NCBI RefSeq assembly: GCF_902498845.1
Contig: NZ_CABVLM010000001.1
Span: 620,001 to 684,000 of the forward strand
Source of the DNA: Pseudoalteromonas rhizosphaerae
GTDB lineage: Bacteria > Pseudomonadota > Gammaproteobacteria > Enterobacterales > Alteromonadaceae
Length of the DNA: 64,000 nt
Direction: 5' to 3'
The position numbers and the translations under genes were made by a program. Of this stretch, positions 56,556 to 64,000 are shown one piece after another. Numbering within the stretch: position 1 is the stretch's first letter; the number at the start of each line of letters is the position of its first letter. The notes below the pieces were generated by a model that saw nothing but the letters and a program-made list of their open reading frames with translations, was not told the origin of the DNA and did not search any database.

Positions 56556-57557
56556 TTACTGTACTACAGCGCTTAATTTGGGGCTTGGAGTAGGCTGTTC
56601 CATCGCTGCTTTACTGTCTTCATCCAAGGCTAAGCTTAAATTCTCTGGGCGGTCAAAAATACCCAAGCGAATGCGAATAAAATGCAAGATTTCACGAGCC
56701 ACATTGATCCCCAGTGCAGCTTCTAAGCCTTCAAATCCAGGGCTTGAATTTGCTTCGCAAATTTTAAAGTGATTATCATCAAATAATAAATCAATACCAG
56801 CAACGTCTAAATTGAGTACATTAGCTGTTTGTGTAGCTAACCATTCAATCTCTGGAGTAATTGGGTGCGGTTTACCAGTGCCACCTGCACTCACGTTCGC
56901 TTTAAAGTTTTTACCGCCAGAGTTTCGCTCCATACATGCGACAGCACGGCCACCAATAGTGAGTACTCGCAAATCACGACCATGGCTAGATTTAACAAAC
57001 TGTTGCAAGATGATATTAGCTTGCGGGTTGGCGGCTTCAATTAATTGCATTAAATCGTCAAATTCGCTTTTTGACTTTGATAAAAATACGCCACTGCCCT
57101 GCGAGCCTGAAAGTGTTTTAATCACCACTGGAAAGCCTATTTGCCTATCTACTAAGTCTATATTTACTGGAAATTTTACCAGCATAGTATTTGGTGTAGG
57201 TAAGTTACGCTCAGCTAAAATTTGCTGTGCAAACAGTTTATCTTTTACCGTCTCAATTGATTGTGAGCTATTAACGCAGTACACCCCTAGTCGCTCGAGA
57301 TGGCGAATAATTGCTAGTGCAAAATAGGTGGTGCTGGCGCCCATGCGAGGAATAACAAAGTCAGGCAAAGTTGTGGTTACACCGTCAATTAGAATGCTTT
57401 TGCCATCTTCGCGGGTGATAGTTAAATCAAATTGATCGGGAGAGAAAACTTGTAAATCGATACCTTCTTCTTTTGCTGCGGCCAGTAAACGCTCTACTTC
57501 GTAGGTCTCTTGTTTTAGTAATCCAGCACTGTCTTTATAAATGATCCAGCCACGCAT
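56556..57557 (-). CDS. rimK: RimK-type ATP-grasp alpha-L-glutamate ligase
   Basis: 333 residues with ATP-grasp features: FPVVIKTLSGSQGSGVFL (nucleotide loop), LQQFVKSSHGRDLRVLTIGG, and the metal site DLLFDDNHFKICEANSSPGFEG. RimK adds glutamates to ribosomal protein S6. The N-terminal ~90 residues differ from E. coli RimK, and a C-terminal extension of ~35 residues follows, so another peptide substrate is possible. AAGAGGAAATACC precedes the ATG. The 461 bases upstream (57558-58018) hold no gene. Confidence 0.85.
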   Translation of the reverse strand: MRGWIIYKDSAGLLKQETYEVERLLAAAKEEGIDLQVFSPDQFDLTITREDGKSILIDGVTTTLPDFVIPRMGASTTYFALAIIRHLERLGVYCVNSSQSIETVKDKLFAQQILAERNLPTPNTMLVKFPVNIDLVDRQIGFPVVIKTLSGSQGSGVFLSKSKSEFDDLMQLIEAANPQANIILQQFVKSSHGRDLRVLTIGGRAVACMERNSGGKNFKANVSAGGTGKPHPITPEIEWLATQTANVLNLDVAGIDLLFDDNHFKICEANSSPGFEGLEAALGINVAREILHFIRIRLGIFDRPENLSLALDEDSKAAMEQPTPSPKLSAVVQ

Positions 57558-58018
57558 GGTATTTCCTCTTGAGTATTGATCCGCAGCTCACAGAAAAAAT
57601 AGGCTCACTACGTTATAGATGTTCACAGTCTCTTATGATGATGAGAGTCTGCGGCAAAAGACGCGGAGTATGAGGTTCATCAGATGTGCAGTAAAACAAA
57701 TAAATTTTATCGTCACGATAATATTATTTTTCAGATCTCATTTTGGTTAATCAATAGTCGGTGTTTTTTTATTGCAATAAAGTATGTAACTGTAAAAGGT
57801 ATAATTGATAAGTTAATGTTAACTTAAAAGGTTGTGTTATGAGGGTGAAAGTTAGCTTTTAATAGGTTTTGTTTGATGAAATTATTAACCATAAGATTAA
57901 TATGATAAATATTTAAAAAGACTGTTTTTATTTTCGGTAACAAATTTATGCTTGCGCTTTAATTTACTCTGATGTAAAAATAACAATATATTAACTTTTA
58001 GATCTAAAAGAGAGACAA

Positions 58019-58723
58019 ATGAAAAGGGCTATTGCATTTATAATTGTCGTTCCGATCAGCGCTTTTTTGCTATATGAGTTTGTTATCTACAAAGAAAGCA
58101 ATGTCACCCATTCGGTTGCTGCGAGTGACGTTCAGTTATCGGGTATAGCGCCTAAGAAGCTAGCCGCTAAAGTATCAGCTGATATATCGTTGCCAAGTGT
58201 GTCAGCTACACAGCCAGCTGTAGTAGATCAAACGTATGATGAATTTGATGCTATTAATCGTCTCTCAGAGAAAGCAGAGCAAGTTCTCAAAGCCTCAGGA
58301 TTATTGCCTACAGATTTACATAACGAAGCTTATATCGAGTTCGATTTAGTGGCGCTCAGAAAGCTCAAGCAAGGTGATAATTTTGATCTAGCTATTCCAC
58401 AAACTGCTGAAACTTTTAGTGCAGAGGTGACTAATATTATTGCAGCAAGCAATGGTGATAAAAGTATTTTTGGCCGAGTGCTTGGTGCTGATGGGCGATT
58501 TCACACCACCGTAATGACTATTGGCGAAGACGCTATATATGGTCAATTAACTGCACCAAGCGGTAATTATGTATTTGAAAGTAAAGGTCAATATGGTTGG
58601 CTTGCGGCAAAGCGAGATCTTTATAAAAATCATATGGAACATCAAGTAACGAAACAACCAACCCCTCAACCAAGTAATGGTGAAGATCCATTTGCGCCAA
58701 AACCTACGGGTAATAATTTATAG
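58019..58723 (+). CDS. Membrane-anchored prodomain-like partner of the metalloprotease (CpaB-like)
   Basis: 234 residues. An N-terminal membrane anchor (IAFIIVVPISAFLLYEFVIY), a low-complexity linker, then ~125 residues whose pattern (FDLVALRKLKQGDNFDLAIPQT; SIFGRVLGADGRFHTTVMTIGEDAIYGQLTAPSGNYVFES) resembles the N-terminal prodomain of secreted metzincin proteases. The protease encoded 56 bases downstream lacks a prodomain, so this is probably its separately encoded, membrane-bound chaperone, as in the CpaB-CpaA pair. The tail is proline-rich. AAGAGAGAC precedes the ATG. Confidence 0.75.
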   Translation: MKRAIAFIIVVPISAFLLYEFVIYKESNVTHSVAASDVQLSGIAPKKLAAKVSADISLPSVSATQPAVVDQTYDEFDAINRLSEKAEQVLKASGLLPTDLHNEAYIEFDLVALRKLKQGDNFDLAIPQTAETFSAEVTNIIAASNGDKSIFGRVLGADGRFHTTVMTIGEDAIYGQLTAPSGNYVFESKGQYGWLAAKRDLYKNHMEHQVTKQPTPQPSNGEDPFAPKPTGNNL

Positions 58724-58779
58724 AAATTTAGCAAAATAAATTTTTATAAGGCAATAAACACAACCAAAAAGGAACTAAC

Positions 58780-59523
58780 ATGAATAAACGACTAATTCCC
58801 TTAGCTGCATTTTGTGCATTAGGTATGACAGCAACTAGCCACGCTGCGACAATTGATATTGCGATTTTATATACAGATCAAGCGGCGGCTGCCACTGCAA
58901 ACATTAATACTAAAATTAACCAGTATATTGCCTTTAGTAACCAAGTTTACAGTCAAAATGGTATTGATATTACGCTTCGATTAGTTGGTAGCGAAAACTT
59001 AGGAAATCATGCGATTACACCTTCAAGTAGCTGGTTAAATTCAGTCACTAACAGTAGCTATATTCAAGGCTTACGCAATAGCTGGGGTGCTGATATGGTC
59101 GCGGTACTTGGCACCGGTCAAAGCGCTGGCAGTAACTTAATTTCGTGTGGTATTGCGTGGGTTGGCAGTGGCAGTAACGGCAATTTATATAGCTCAGTAA
59201 GTAACAGTATGTACAGCATTACAGCGGTAGATTGTGGAGCAACAACCTTCGTACATGAATTAGGCCACAATCAAGGCTTAGCGCACTCTCGTAAGCAAGG
59301 CGATACCGCCGGTGGTGTTTATGTTGATGGTATGGGCCATGGCGTACAAAATCAGTTTGCCAGTATTATGGCGTACCCTCATGTGTTTGGAAGTGCCACG
59401 CAATACGATTACTTTTCTAACCCTAGCTGGGATGTTAATGGTATCCCCTATGGTGTAACTGGTGAGTCGTTTGCATGGCGTACAGTAAATGCCACTAAAG
59501 ACAGTATTGCTAACTTTAAATAG
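58780..59523 (+). CDS. Secreted metzincin zinc metalloprotease
   Basis: Signal peptide ending ...SHA (~22), then a compact 225-residue catalytic domain with zinc motif HELGHNQGLAH (159-169) and Met-turn SIMAYPH. A disulphide pair is likely (SCGIAW; DCGATTF). Exported, probably through type II secretion. Unlike most relatives it starts its mature domain directly (ATIDIAILYTDQA), without a propeptide. AAGGAACTAAC precedes the ATG. Co-transcribed with the gene upstream. Confidence 0.92.
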   Translation: MNKRLIPLAAFCALGMTATSHAATIDIAILYTDQAAAATANINTKINQYIAFSNQVYSQNGIDITLRLVGSENLGNHAITPSSSWLNSVTNSSYIQGLRNSWGADMVAVLGTGQSAGSNLISCGIAWVGSGSNGNLYSSVSNSMYSITAVDCGATTFVHELGHNQGLAHSRKQGDTAGGVYVDGMGHGVQNQFASIMAYPHVFGSATQYDYFSNPSWDVNGIPYGVTGESFAWRTVNATKDSIANFK

Positions 59524-59556
59524 CGTTTATTTTTAGTACATAGTTTTTTCCCTTTT

Positions 59557-59577
59557 GAGCGCATTTGCGCTCTTTTT
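59557..59577 (+). terminator. Intrinsic terminator after the metalloprotease gene
   Basis: GAGCGC/GCGCTC stem with a four-base ATTT loop and a T-run. Confidence 0.88.
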
Positions 59578-59635
59578 ATTATTTAATTAAACCAAACCTA
59601 ATTATGATAGATTTATTACTCAAAGATCAGCTTAG

Positions 59636-60847
59636 TTAGTTTAAAGCAGGCCAAAGTGTTGCACCATCGCCATCGATTGTATTGAGCACTTTAATTCCCA
59701 GTACTTTGGCAATAAGTGGATATATATCTAAATTATTTACTTCATCGATTACTAATGAATTTTTAAATGCTGGGCCATTGGCAATAAAGGTTGCCGCCAT
59801 ATCTTCGCTATACGCATAGCCATGGGTACCTAAATAGCTTACTTTACCGGTATCAGCAAAACTTCTTGGTGCTGTGGTTTGTAAAATAATATCACCAGTT
59901 CGGCCATTGTTAGCATAGTGATAAAGCTTACGTTGTTCATCACTTAGTACGGTATAGCGCCCTTTTGCTGCTTTCGTTAAGTGTTGTTTATATGCTGTGA
60001 TCTCAGCTTTTGTAGTGTCTTTATTAGCATAGATCAATACTCTAGGTCCGGTATTTTTAACCATAAACTTGTCGTCTTTCGGTAAGCTGCTGATAGCAAT
60101 ACTTTGGTTTGGCTCAACGGTACTCATACCATGATCGGAGACAATCACTAAGTTAACATTTTGCTCTAGTTCATTAAGGCGTTGCTGTAATTGCCCCATT
60201 AATACATCTACTTCTTTTACCGCTTGCTTGGTTTGCTCAGCATCAGGCCCATATTCATGGCCCATACTATCTACCAGTGAAAAATAACTAACAACTAATT
60301 GCGGGCGCTGCGCTGCTGGCAATGTTAGCCATTGAATAATTTGATCAACACGATTTTGATAATCACTGTATTTTGAATAATGGTAAAAGTAATCCGGCAG
60401 CATGCCATTAAATCGCGCATCTGATTCTGGCCAAAAATAAGCGGCTGATTTTAATCCCTGCATCGACGCCAAATTCCACAGTGGAATACCGTTGAACCAT
60501 GTGCTGTCGTCTTTCCCTTTTCCCATGCTATAGCATTCATTTCTTTGTGTATCGCAAAAGCGGTTATCTACTACGCCATGATTAATTGGCAATAAACCTG
60601 TAATAATAGATATATGATTAGGAAACGTTTTAGTCGGATATACCGGGCGCATTTTAGTTGCGCGAACTCCCGATTTAGCTATTGCGGCTAAATTTTTAGC
60701 ACCGTGTTTTTCGATGTAATCCCAGCGGAATCCATCAAGAGAAACAAGTACTACGGTATTACTTGCAGAGTTTTTATCGTCTTTAGCGTGGCTAAAAGAG
60801 CTATAAATGAGCAATGCTAATAACAGAAAACTTAAAATAGGCTTCAT
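59636..60847 (-). CDS. ENPP-like secreted nucleotide pyrophosphatase/phosphodiesterase
   Basis: Alkaline-phosphatase-superfamily enzyme: signal peptide (LSFLLLALLIYSSFSHA), metal Asp in VLVSLDGFRWDY, nucleophile Thr in YPTKTFPNHISIITGL, and metal residues in DSMGHEYGPD, SDHGMS and a C-terminal GTHGYA. Hydrolyses phosphodiester or pyrophosphate bonds of nucleotides outside the cytoplasm. An ATG at 60871 exists, but the one at 60847 follows AAAGGTAG and begins the signal peptide. Single gene. Confidence 0.93.
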   Translation of the reverse strand: MKPILSFLLLALLIYSSFSHAKDDKNSASNTVVLVSLDGFRWDYIEKHGAKNLAAIAKSGVRATKMRPVYPTKTFPNHISIITGLLPINHGVVDNRFCDTQRNECYSMGKGKDDSTWFNGIPLWNLASMQGLKSAAYFWPESDARFNGMLPDYFYHYSKYSDYQNRVDQIIQWLTLPAAQRPQLVVSYFSLVDSMGHEYGPDAEQTKQAVKEVDVLMGQLQQRLNELEQNVNLVIVSDHGMSTVEPNQSIAISSLPKDDKFMVKNTGPRVLIYANKDTTKAEITAYKQHLTKAAKGRYTVLSDEQRKLYHYANNGRTGDIILQTTAPRSFADTGKVSYLGTHGYAYSEDMAATFIANGPAFKNSLVIDEVNNLDIYPLIAKVLGIKVLNTIDGDGATLWPALN

Positions 60848-61050
60848 TGTATTACTACCTTTGTTGGGCATTATTGGTAATCAGAAAATAAACAAATACG
60901 TTACGATATGCTTATGTTTAATATGCAGTGTACCGCTATTTTATGACCGTGATAATTATTAATAGATAAATTTATGTGCGAACAGCAGTCATGGATATTA
61001 ATTTAGTAAACAAGCTGTTAGATTAAAAGTAGACAATAAAAGGAGCGTCT

Positions 61051-62514
61051 ATGATCGATTTCAGCAAAAAAATAACGTCAGCGCGTGAGCTGCGCTCAAC
61101 CCCTAATTTACAGATGGCGTTAGAAAGCGATCGTGGCCGTATCATCAATAGTGCCGCAATTCGCCGCTTACAACAAAAAACGCAAGTGTTTCCGTTGGAG
61201 CGTAATGCTGCGGTACGCTCGCGGTTAACTCACTCTCTCGAAGTACAACAAGTTGGGCGTTTTATAGTGCAACGCATCTTTGCGAATTTAACGGCCAAAC
61301 AACAAGCTGAATATGGCCTAACAGGGTTAGAGAGGCCGCTAGAAAGTCTGGTTGAAATGGCCTGCTTGATGCACGATATAGGTAATCCACCGTTTGGTCA
61401 TTTTGGTGAAGCGGCGATTAATCACTGGTTTAACGCAAATTTAGCAACGCTTACCCCTCAGCGCTGCGCCGATCCACACACGGGAATTGGCTTAATATTT
61501 AAACATTTAGCACAAGATATTTGTAACTTTGAAGGTAATGCGCAAGGTATCCGTATTGTACACTCACTGTTATCACTTAATTTAACCTATAGCCAAACGG
61601 CTGGTATTTTAAAATACACGCGTCCGGCAAGTATGGCTAAAGAAGATATACCGCGAACTAAAAATTATTTGATGAAAAAAGTAGGCTTTTACTACAGTGA
61701 AAAAAACTTTGTTGAAAGATTGCAAAAAGAGCTATTCATCGAACCACAATGTCGCCATCCCGCCAGTTATATAATGGAAGCGGCTGATGATATTTCATAT
61801 TGCTTAGCTGATATTGAAGATGCCGTAGAAAAGGGCATCATTACTGTTGAGTTATTATGCGATAAACTCAAACAGCATTATCAAAAAGTGTTAACTAATC
61901 TTACCATTGACGATGTAGAGCATCAGCACGTGGTTGAAAAAGCAGTTAACTATGCCCTCGATAAGGCCGCTCAGCAACCTTATAACTTTAATAGCGAGTT
62001 TTTTATTTATTTACGGGTAACTCTACTCCACCCTCTGGTTAATTATGCGGCCAAACGTTTTATAGATAATATTGAAGCGGTTTATCATGGTGATTTTAAT
62101 CAAGCCTTGTTAGAAGACCGCAGTCATTTACACGCTATAACCACCACTTTGAAACAAGTGGCGTTTGAGTATGTGTTTTCACATAAGGAAGTCGGTAAAC
62201 TTGAATTACAAGGCTATCGAATTATCAATGGATTACTTGATTGTTATAAGCCATTACTGCTGTTAAGTCATGATGACTTTAAACGGGTGGTCAAAGGGGA
62301 TGGTCGCTTCTTAATTGAAACACGGTTGCTCAAAAAACTTTCGAAAAAGCATTTAAATAGCTATTTACAAGCCATTGAAGCGATGCAAGCTGAACCCGAT
62401 CATGTACTCGCTTATGAGTTTTATTATCGCTGTCGATTTATTCAAGATTATATCAGCGGCATGACAGATCAATTTGCTTACGATGAATACCGTACCTTGA
62501 TGGTAATTGATTAG
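61051..62514 (+). CDS. dgt: Deoxyguanosinetriphosphate triphosphohydrolase
   Basis: Cleaves dGTP to deoxyguanosine and triphosphate. HD-domain motifs: RLTHSLEVQQVGRFI, CLMHDIGNPPFGHFGEAAI, and MEAADDISYCLADIEDAVEKG. 487 residues is close to the E. coli enzyme. AAGGAGCGTCT precedes the ATG. Can also affect phage and dNTP pools. Confidence 0.95.
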   Translation: MIDFSKKITSARELRSTPNLQMALESDRGRIINSAAIRRLQQKTQVFPLERNAAVRSRLTHSLEVQQVGRFIVQRIFANLTAKQQAEYGLTGLERPLESLVEMACLMHDIGNPPFGHFGEAAINHWFNANLATLTPQRCADPHTGIGLIFKHLAQDICNFEGNAQGIRIVHSLLSLNLTYSQTAGILKYTRPASMAKEDIPRTKNYLMKKVGFYYSEKNFVERLQKELFIEPQCRHPASYIMEAADDISYCLADIEDAVEKGIITVELLCDKLKQHYQKVLTNLTIDDVEHQHVVEKAVNYALDKAAQQPYNFNSEFFIYLRVTLLHPLVNYAAKRFIDNIEAVYHGDFNQALLEDRSHLHAITTTLKQVAFEYVFSHKEVGKLELQGYRIINGLLDCYKPLLLLSHDDFKRVVKGDGRFLIETRLLKKLSKKHLNSYLQAIEAMQAEPDHVLAYEFYYRCRFIQDYISGMTDQFAYDEYRTLMVID

Positions 62515-62588
62515 CAAAACACACTGCTAGATAAATTTGCGCACAACTATTAAACTGGGTTTATTGTGTTATTTTGTTTAATAGATTT

Positions 62589-64000
62589 ATGATGGCTCAC
62601 GTATTACGACTTTGCTTATTTATTTTATTTACTTTTAGTTTCAATAGCTTTGCTAAATACAGTGAAGCTATGTGCATTTTGTACAAACAACAAATGCAAC
62701 AATACAGCGATAATACAAGTAGCCGTAGTTATCGAAATGCGGCAAAAGATTATAAAAACAACTGCAGTAACCCACCTCCAGCGTCTCAAGCGAAACCAAC
62801 ACCTGTAGTGGTTGCACCAAAAACACATGTTGATAATAAAATAAAATCTACATTAGAGACGCAAAACTCGACTGTAAACCCCCTTGACAGCAATTCGTCA
62901 GTAGCCAAAAATGAGCCAGCAGAAGTTCAAAGGGAGGCGTCTGTAATTGTTGAAAATGTTGAGAATGTCCAAAGTATTGAAGTTGAGCAAAAGAGCAGCG
63001 CAGAAACCACAGTCGAACAGCCGCTTGGGCAAAACAATGATGAAGTTGACGCTACACCCGAAGCCGTAATAACAAGCGAACCTGCGACGATAAAGGTAAC
63101 AGCCCCAGAACCAGTGCGCACTGAGTCGGATTCGTTATTGATGCCAAGTTTATTGTTGTTAGTAGTTTTATTATTAGCTGCAATGTTGCTGCTGCGCTTA
63201 CGGGCTAACAAAAAAGCAGCAGTTGAAACTGTATCGCTAATTCCTGCAACTGATGAGGCTTCAAGTACAGAAGCCGCTGTATCAAAATTAACCCCCGCAA
63301 AGGCTGAGCACGCAGCAAGCGAATCCACTGTTGCGCCAAAAAAAGCGGTTATAGCAGAGCAAGTAGTCATTGCAACTCCACAAACTGAAGTGATAAGTGC
63401 AGACGATGTAAACGTAAAAGTTGAGCTAACGCAGCGGCTTTTTAAAAATGAGCATGATTTTAAAGAGCCTGAAGTGCGTATGTTTGATCCTGATGCGCCA
63501 TTACCAGGTCAGAAACCACAACAACCTAAAGATGTCATAAAGTCTGCGACGATAAATGTTGAAGCTGATCTTGAAACTAATTTAGAACCACACCAAACGA
63601 CCACAACAGAGCTCGATAGCGAAGCTGAGCAATTACCTAAAATGGATGATGAAAACGTTATTCATTGCGCAACGAATGAAGTAGCAAATGAAATTGTCCA
63701 TTCGGATGCTGTTAATAGTAGTGGCCAAGTGCTCACATCAGGCCTTTCGCAAATGAGGGAAGTTGAGCTATCAACGACCGTGGATGTTCAACCACAAGCT
63801 GATACTTTAACGGTAACTGACAGTGATGATGAAATAGCACAGGCGCTTGCTGCATTAAACGATGAATTAGCAGCAGAGCAGCATAGTGCATCAGAGCAAG
63901 ATGAAAGAGATGATATATCTGGCGCATCTGTAGCAGATCCAAATCAGAGTAAAGCTAATCCATTTGCTAATTTATCACTCGACCCTACTTGGGATCCAAA
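62589..64000 (+). CDS. Long acidic single-pass membrane protein, 3' end outside window
   Basis: Open from ATG 62589 to the edge (470 codons seen). A signal peptide (HVLRLCLFILFTFSFNSFA) is followed by a short conserved-looking domain (YSEAMCILYKQQMQQY...YRNAAKDYKNNC with two cysteines), a long acidic disordered stretch, a membrane helix (~182-201, MPSLLLLVVLLLAAMLLLRL), then an acidic cytoplasmic part rich in Glu, Ala and Thr, with DDEIAQALAALNDELAAEQ. The layout recalls FimV-like scaffold proteins, without LysM seen so far. Not recognised with confidence. Confidence 0.72.
   Translation, partial: MMAHVLRLCLFILFTFSFNSFAKYSEAMCILYKQQMQQYSDNTSSRSYRNAAKDYKNNCSNPPPASQAKPTPVVVAPKTHVDNKIKSTLETQNSTVNPLDSNSSVAKNEPAEVQREASVIVENVENVQSIEVEQKSSAETTVEQPLGQNNDEVDATPEAVITSEPATIKVTAPEPVRTESDSLLMPSLLLLVVLLLAAMLLLRLRANKKAAVETVSLIPATDEASSTEAAVSKLTPAKAEHAASESTVAPKKAVIAEQVVIATPQTEVISADDVNVKVELTQRLFKNEHDFKEPEVRMFDPDAPLPGQKPQQPKDVIKSATINVEADLETNLEPHQTTTTELDSEAEQLPKMDDENVIHCATNEVANEIVHSDAVNSSGQVLTSGLSQMREVELSTTVDVQPQADTLTVTDSDDEIAQALAALNDELAAEQHSASEQDERDDISGASVADPNQSKANPFANLSLDPTWDP

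Noticed and set aside
56812..57327. 171-residue plus-strand frame inside rimK
   Set aside because: Lies wholly antisense to a well-supported ATP-grasp gene; a shadow frame.
62927..63370. 147-residue minus-strand frame
   Set aside because: Antisense to the open acidic membrane-protein gene; low-complexity Ser/Thr/Ala content is the mirror of that gene.

Overview
The window looks like a chromosomal stretch of a marine gammaproteobacterium of the Pseudoalteromonas type (Alteromonadales). The reasons are an AT-rich composition, many TonB-dependent receptors, a lipoprotein dipeptidyl peptidase IV, a Fur-box heme locus, twin cold-shock genes, and a palindromic intergenic repeat of a kind I know from this group. 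The assignment rests on gene content and style, not on a database match. No rRNA, tRNA, CRISPR array or complete insertion sequence was seen.

Layout. 1-2930: 3'-complete SWIM/SNF2 helicase cut by the window edge. 2952-3668: four ~191-bp tandem units, each with a shared promoter-like motif, two conserved hairpins and an intrinsic terminator; read here as an array of four homologous small RNAs. 3910-8019: an FHA/winged-helix protein overlapping a membrane Ser/Thr kinase with TPRs, plus a convergent unknown gene. 8234-16275: rmuC, cupin, an unknown gene, a DJ-1/PfpI protein, LysR, DUF2938, tpm and dipeptidyl peptidase IV. 16340-20245: accessory segment with a Fic protein, a LysR 3'-end remnant and a DUF6795-like/lipase pair. 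20246-25440: LysR/azoreductase, LysR/SDR and decaying genes. 25603-34940: a FecI-FecR-FecA-type signalling set facing a second TonB receptor and a secreted phosphoesterase. 35061-43829: katG, MarC, two GSTs, an esterase, a palindromic repeat, two csp genes with a duplicated leader, a GyrI-like protein and LysR/VOC. 43956-49554: heme uptake locus with Fur boxes. 49916-55000: a split spermidine-synthase-like pair, a TlpA protein with a vestigial downstream start, and a MarR-controlled efflux operon. 55159-64000: BenE, RimK-like ligase, a membrane-anchored prodomain-like protein followed by a metzincin protease, an ENPP-like phosphodiesterase, dGTPase, and a long acidic single-pass membrane protein running off the edge.

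How genes work together. Heme is taken up by the receptor at 47473, carried by HmuTUV and handled by HugZ; Fur boxes sit in the shared intergenic region. The FecI/FecR/receptor set has the layout of cell-surface signalling. The MarR-HlyD-DUF2955 genes form one efflux operon behind two palindromic operators. The metalloprotease lacks a prodomain of its own, and the gene before it supplies a prodomain-like, membrane-anchored partner.

Most interesting items: the tandem small-RNA array, the lipase island flanked by a duplicated LysR 3' end, the FHA/non-RD-kinase module, the split chaperone/protease pair, and the csp leader duplication.
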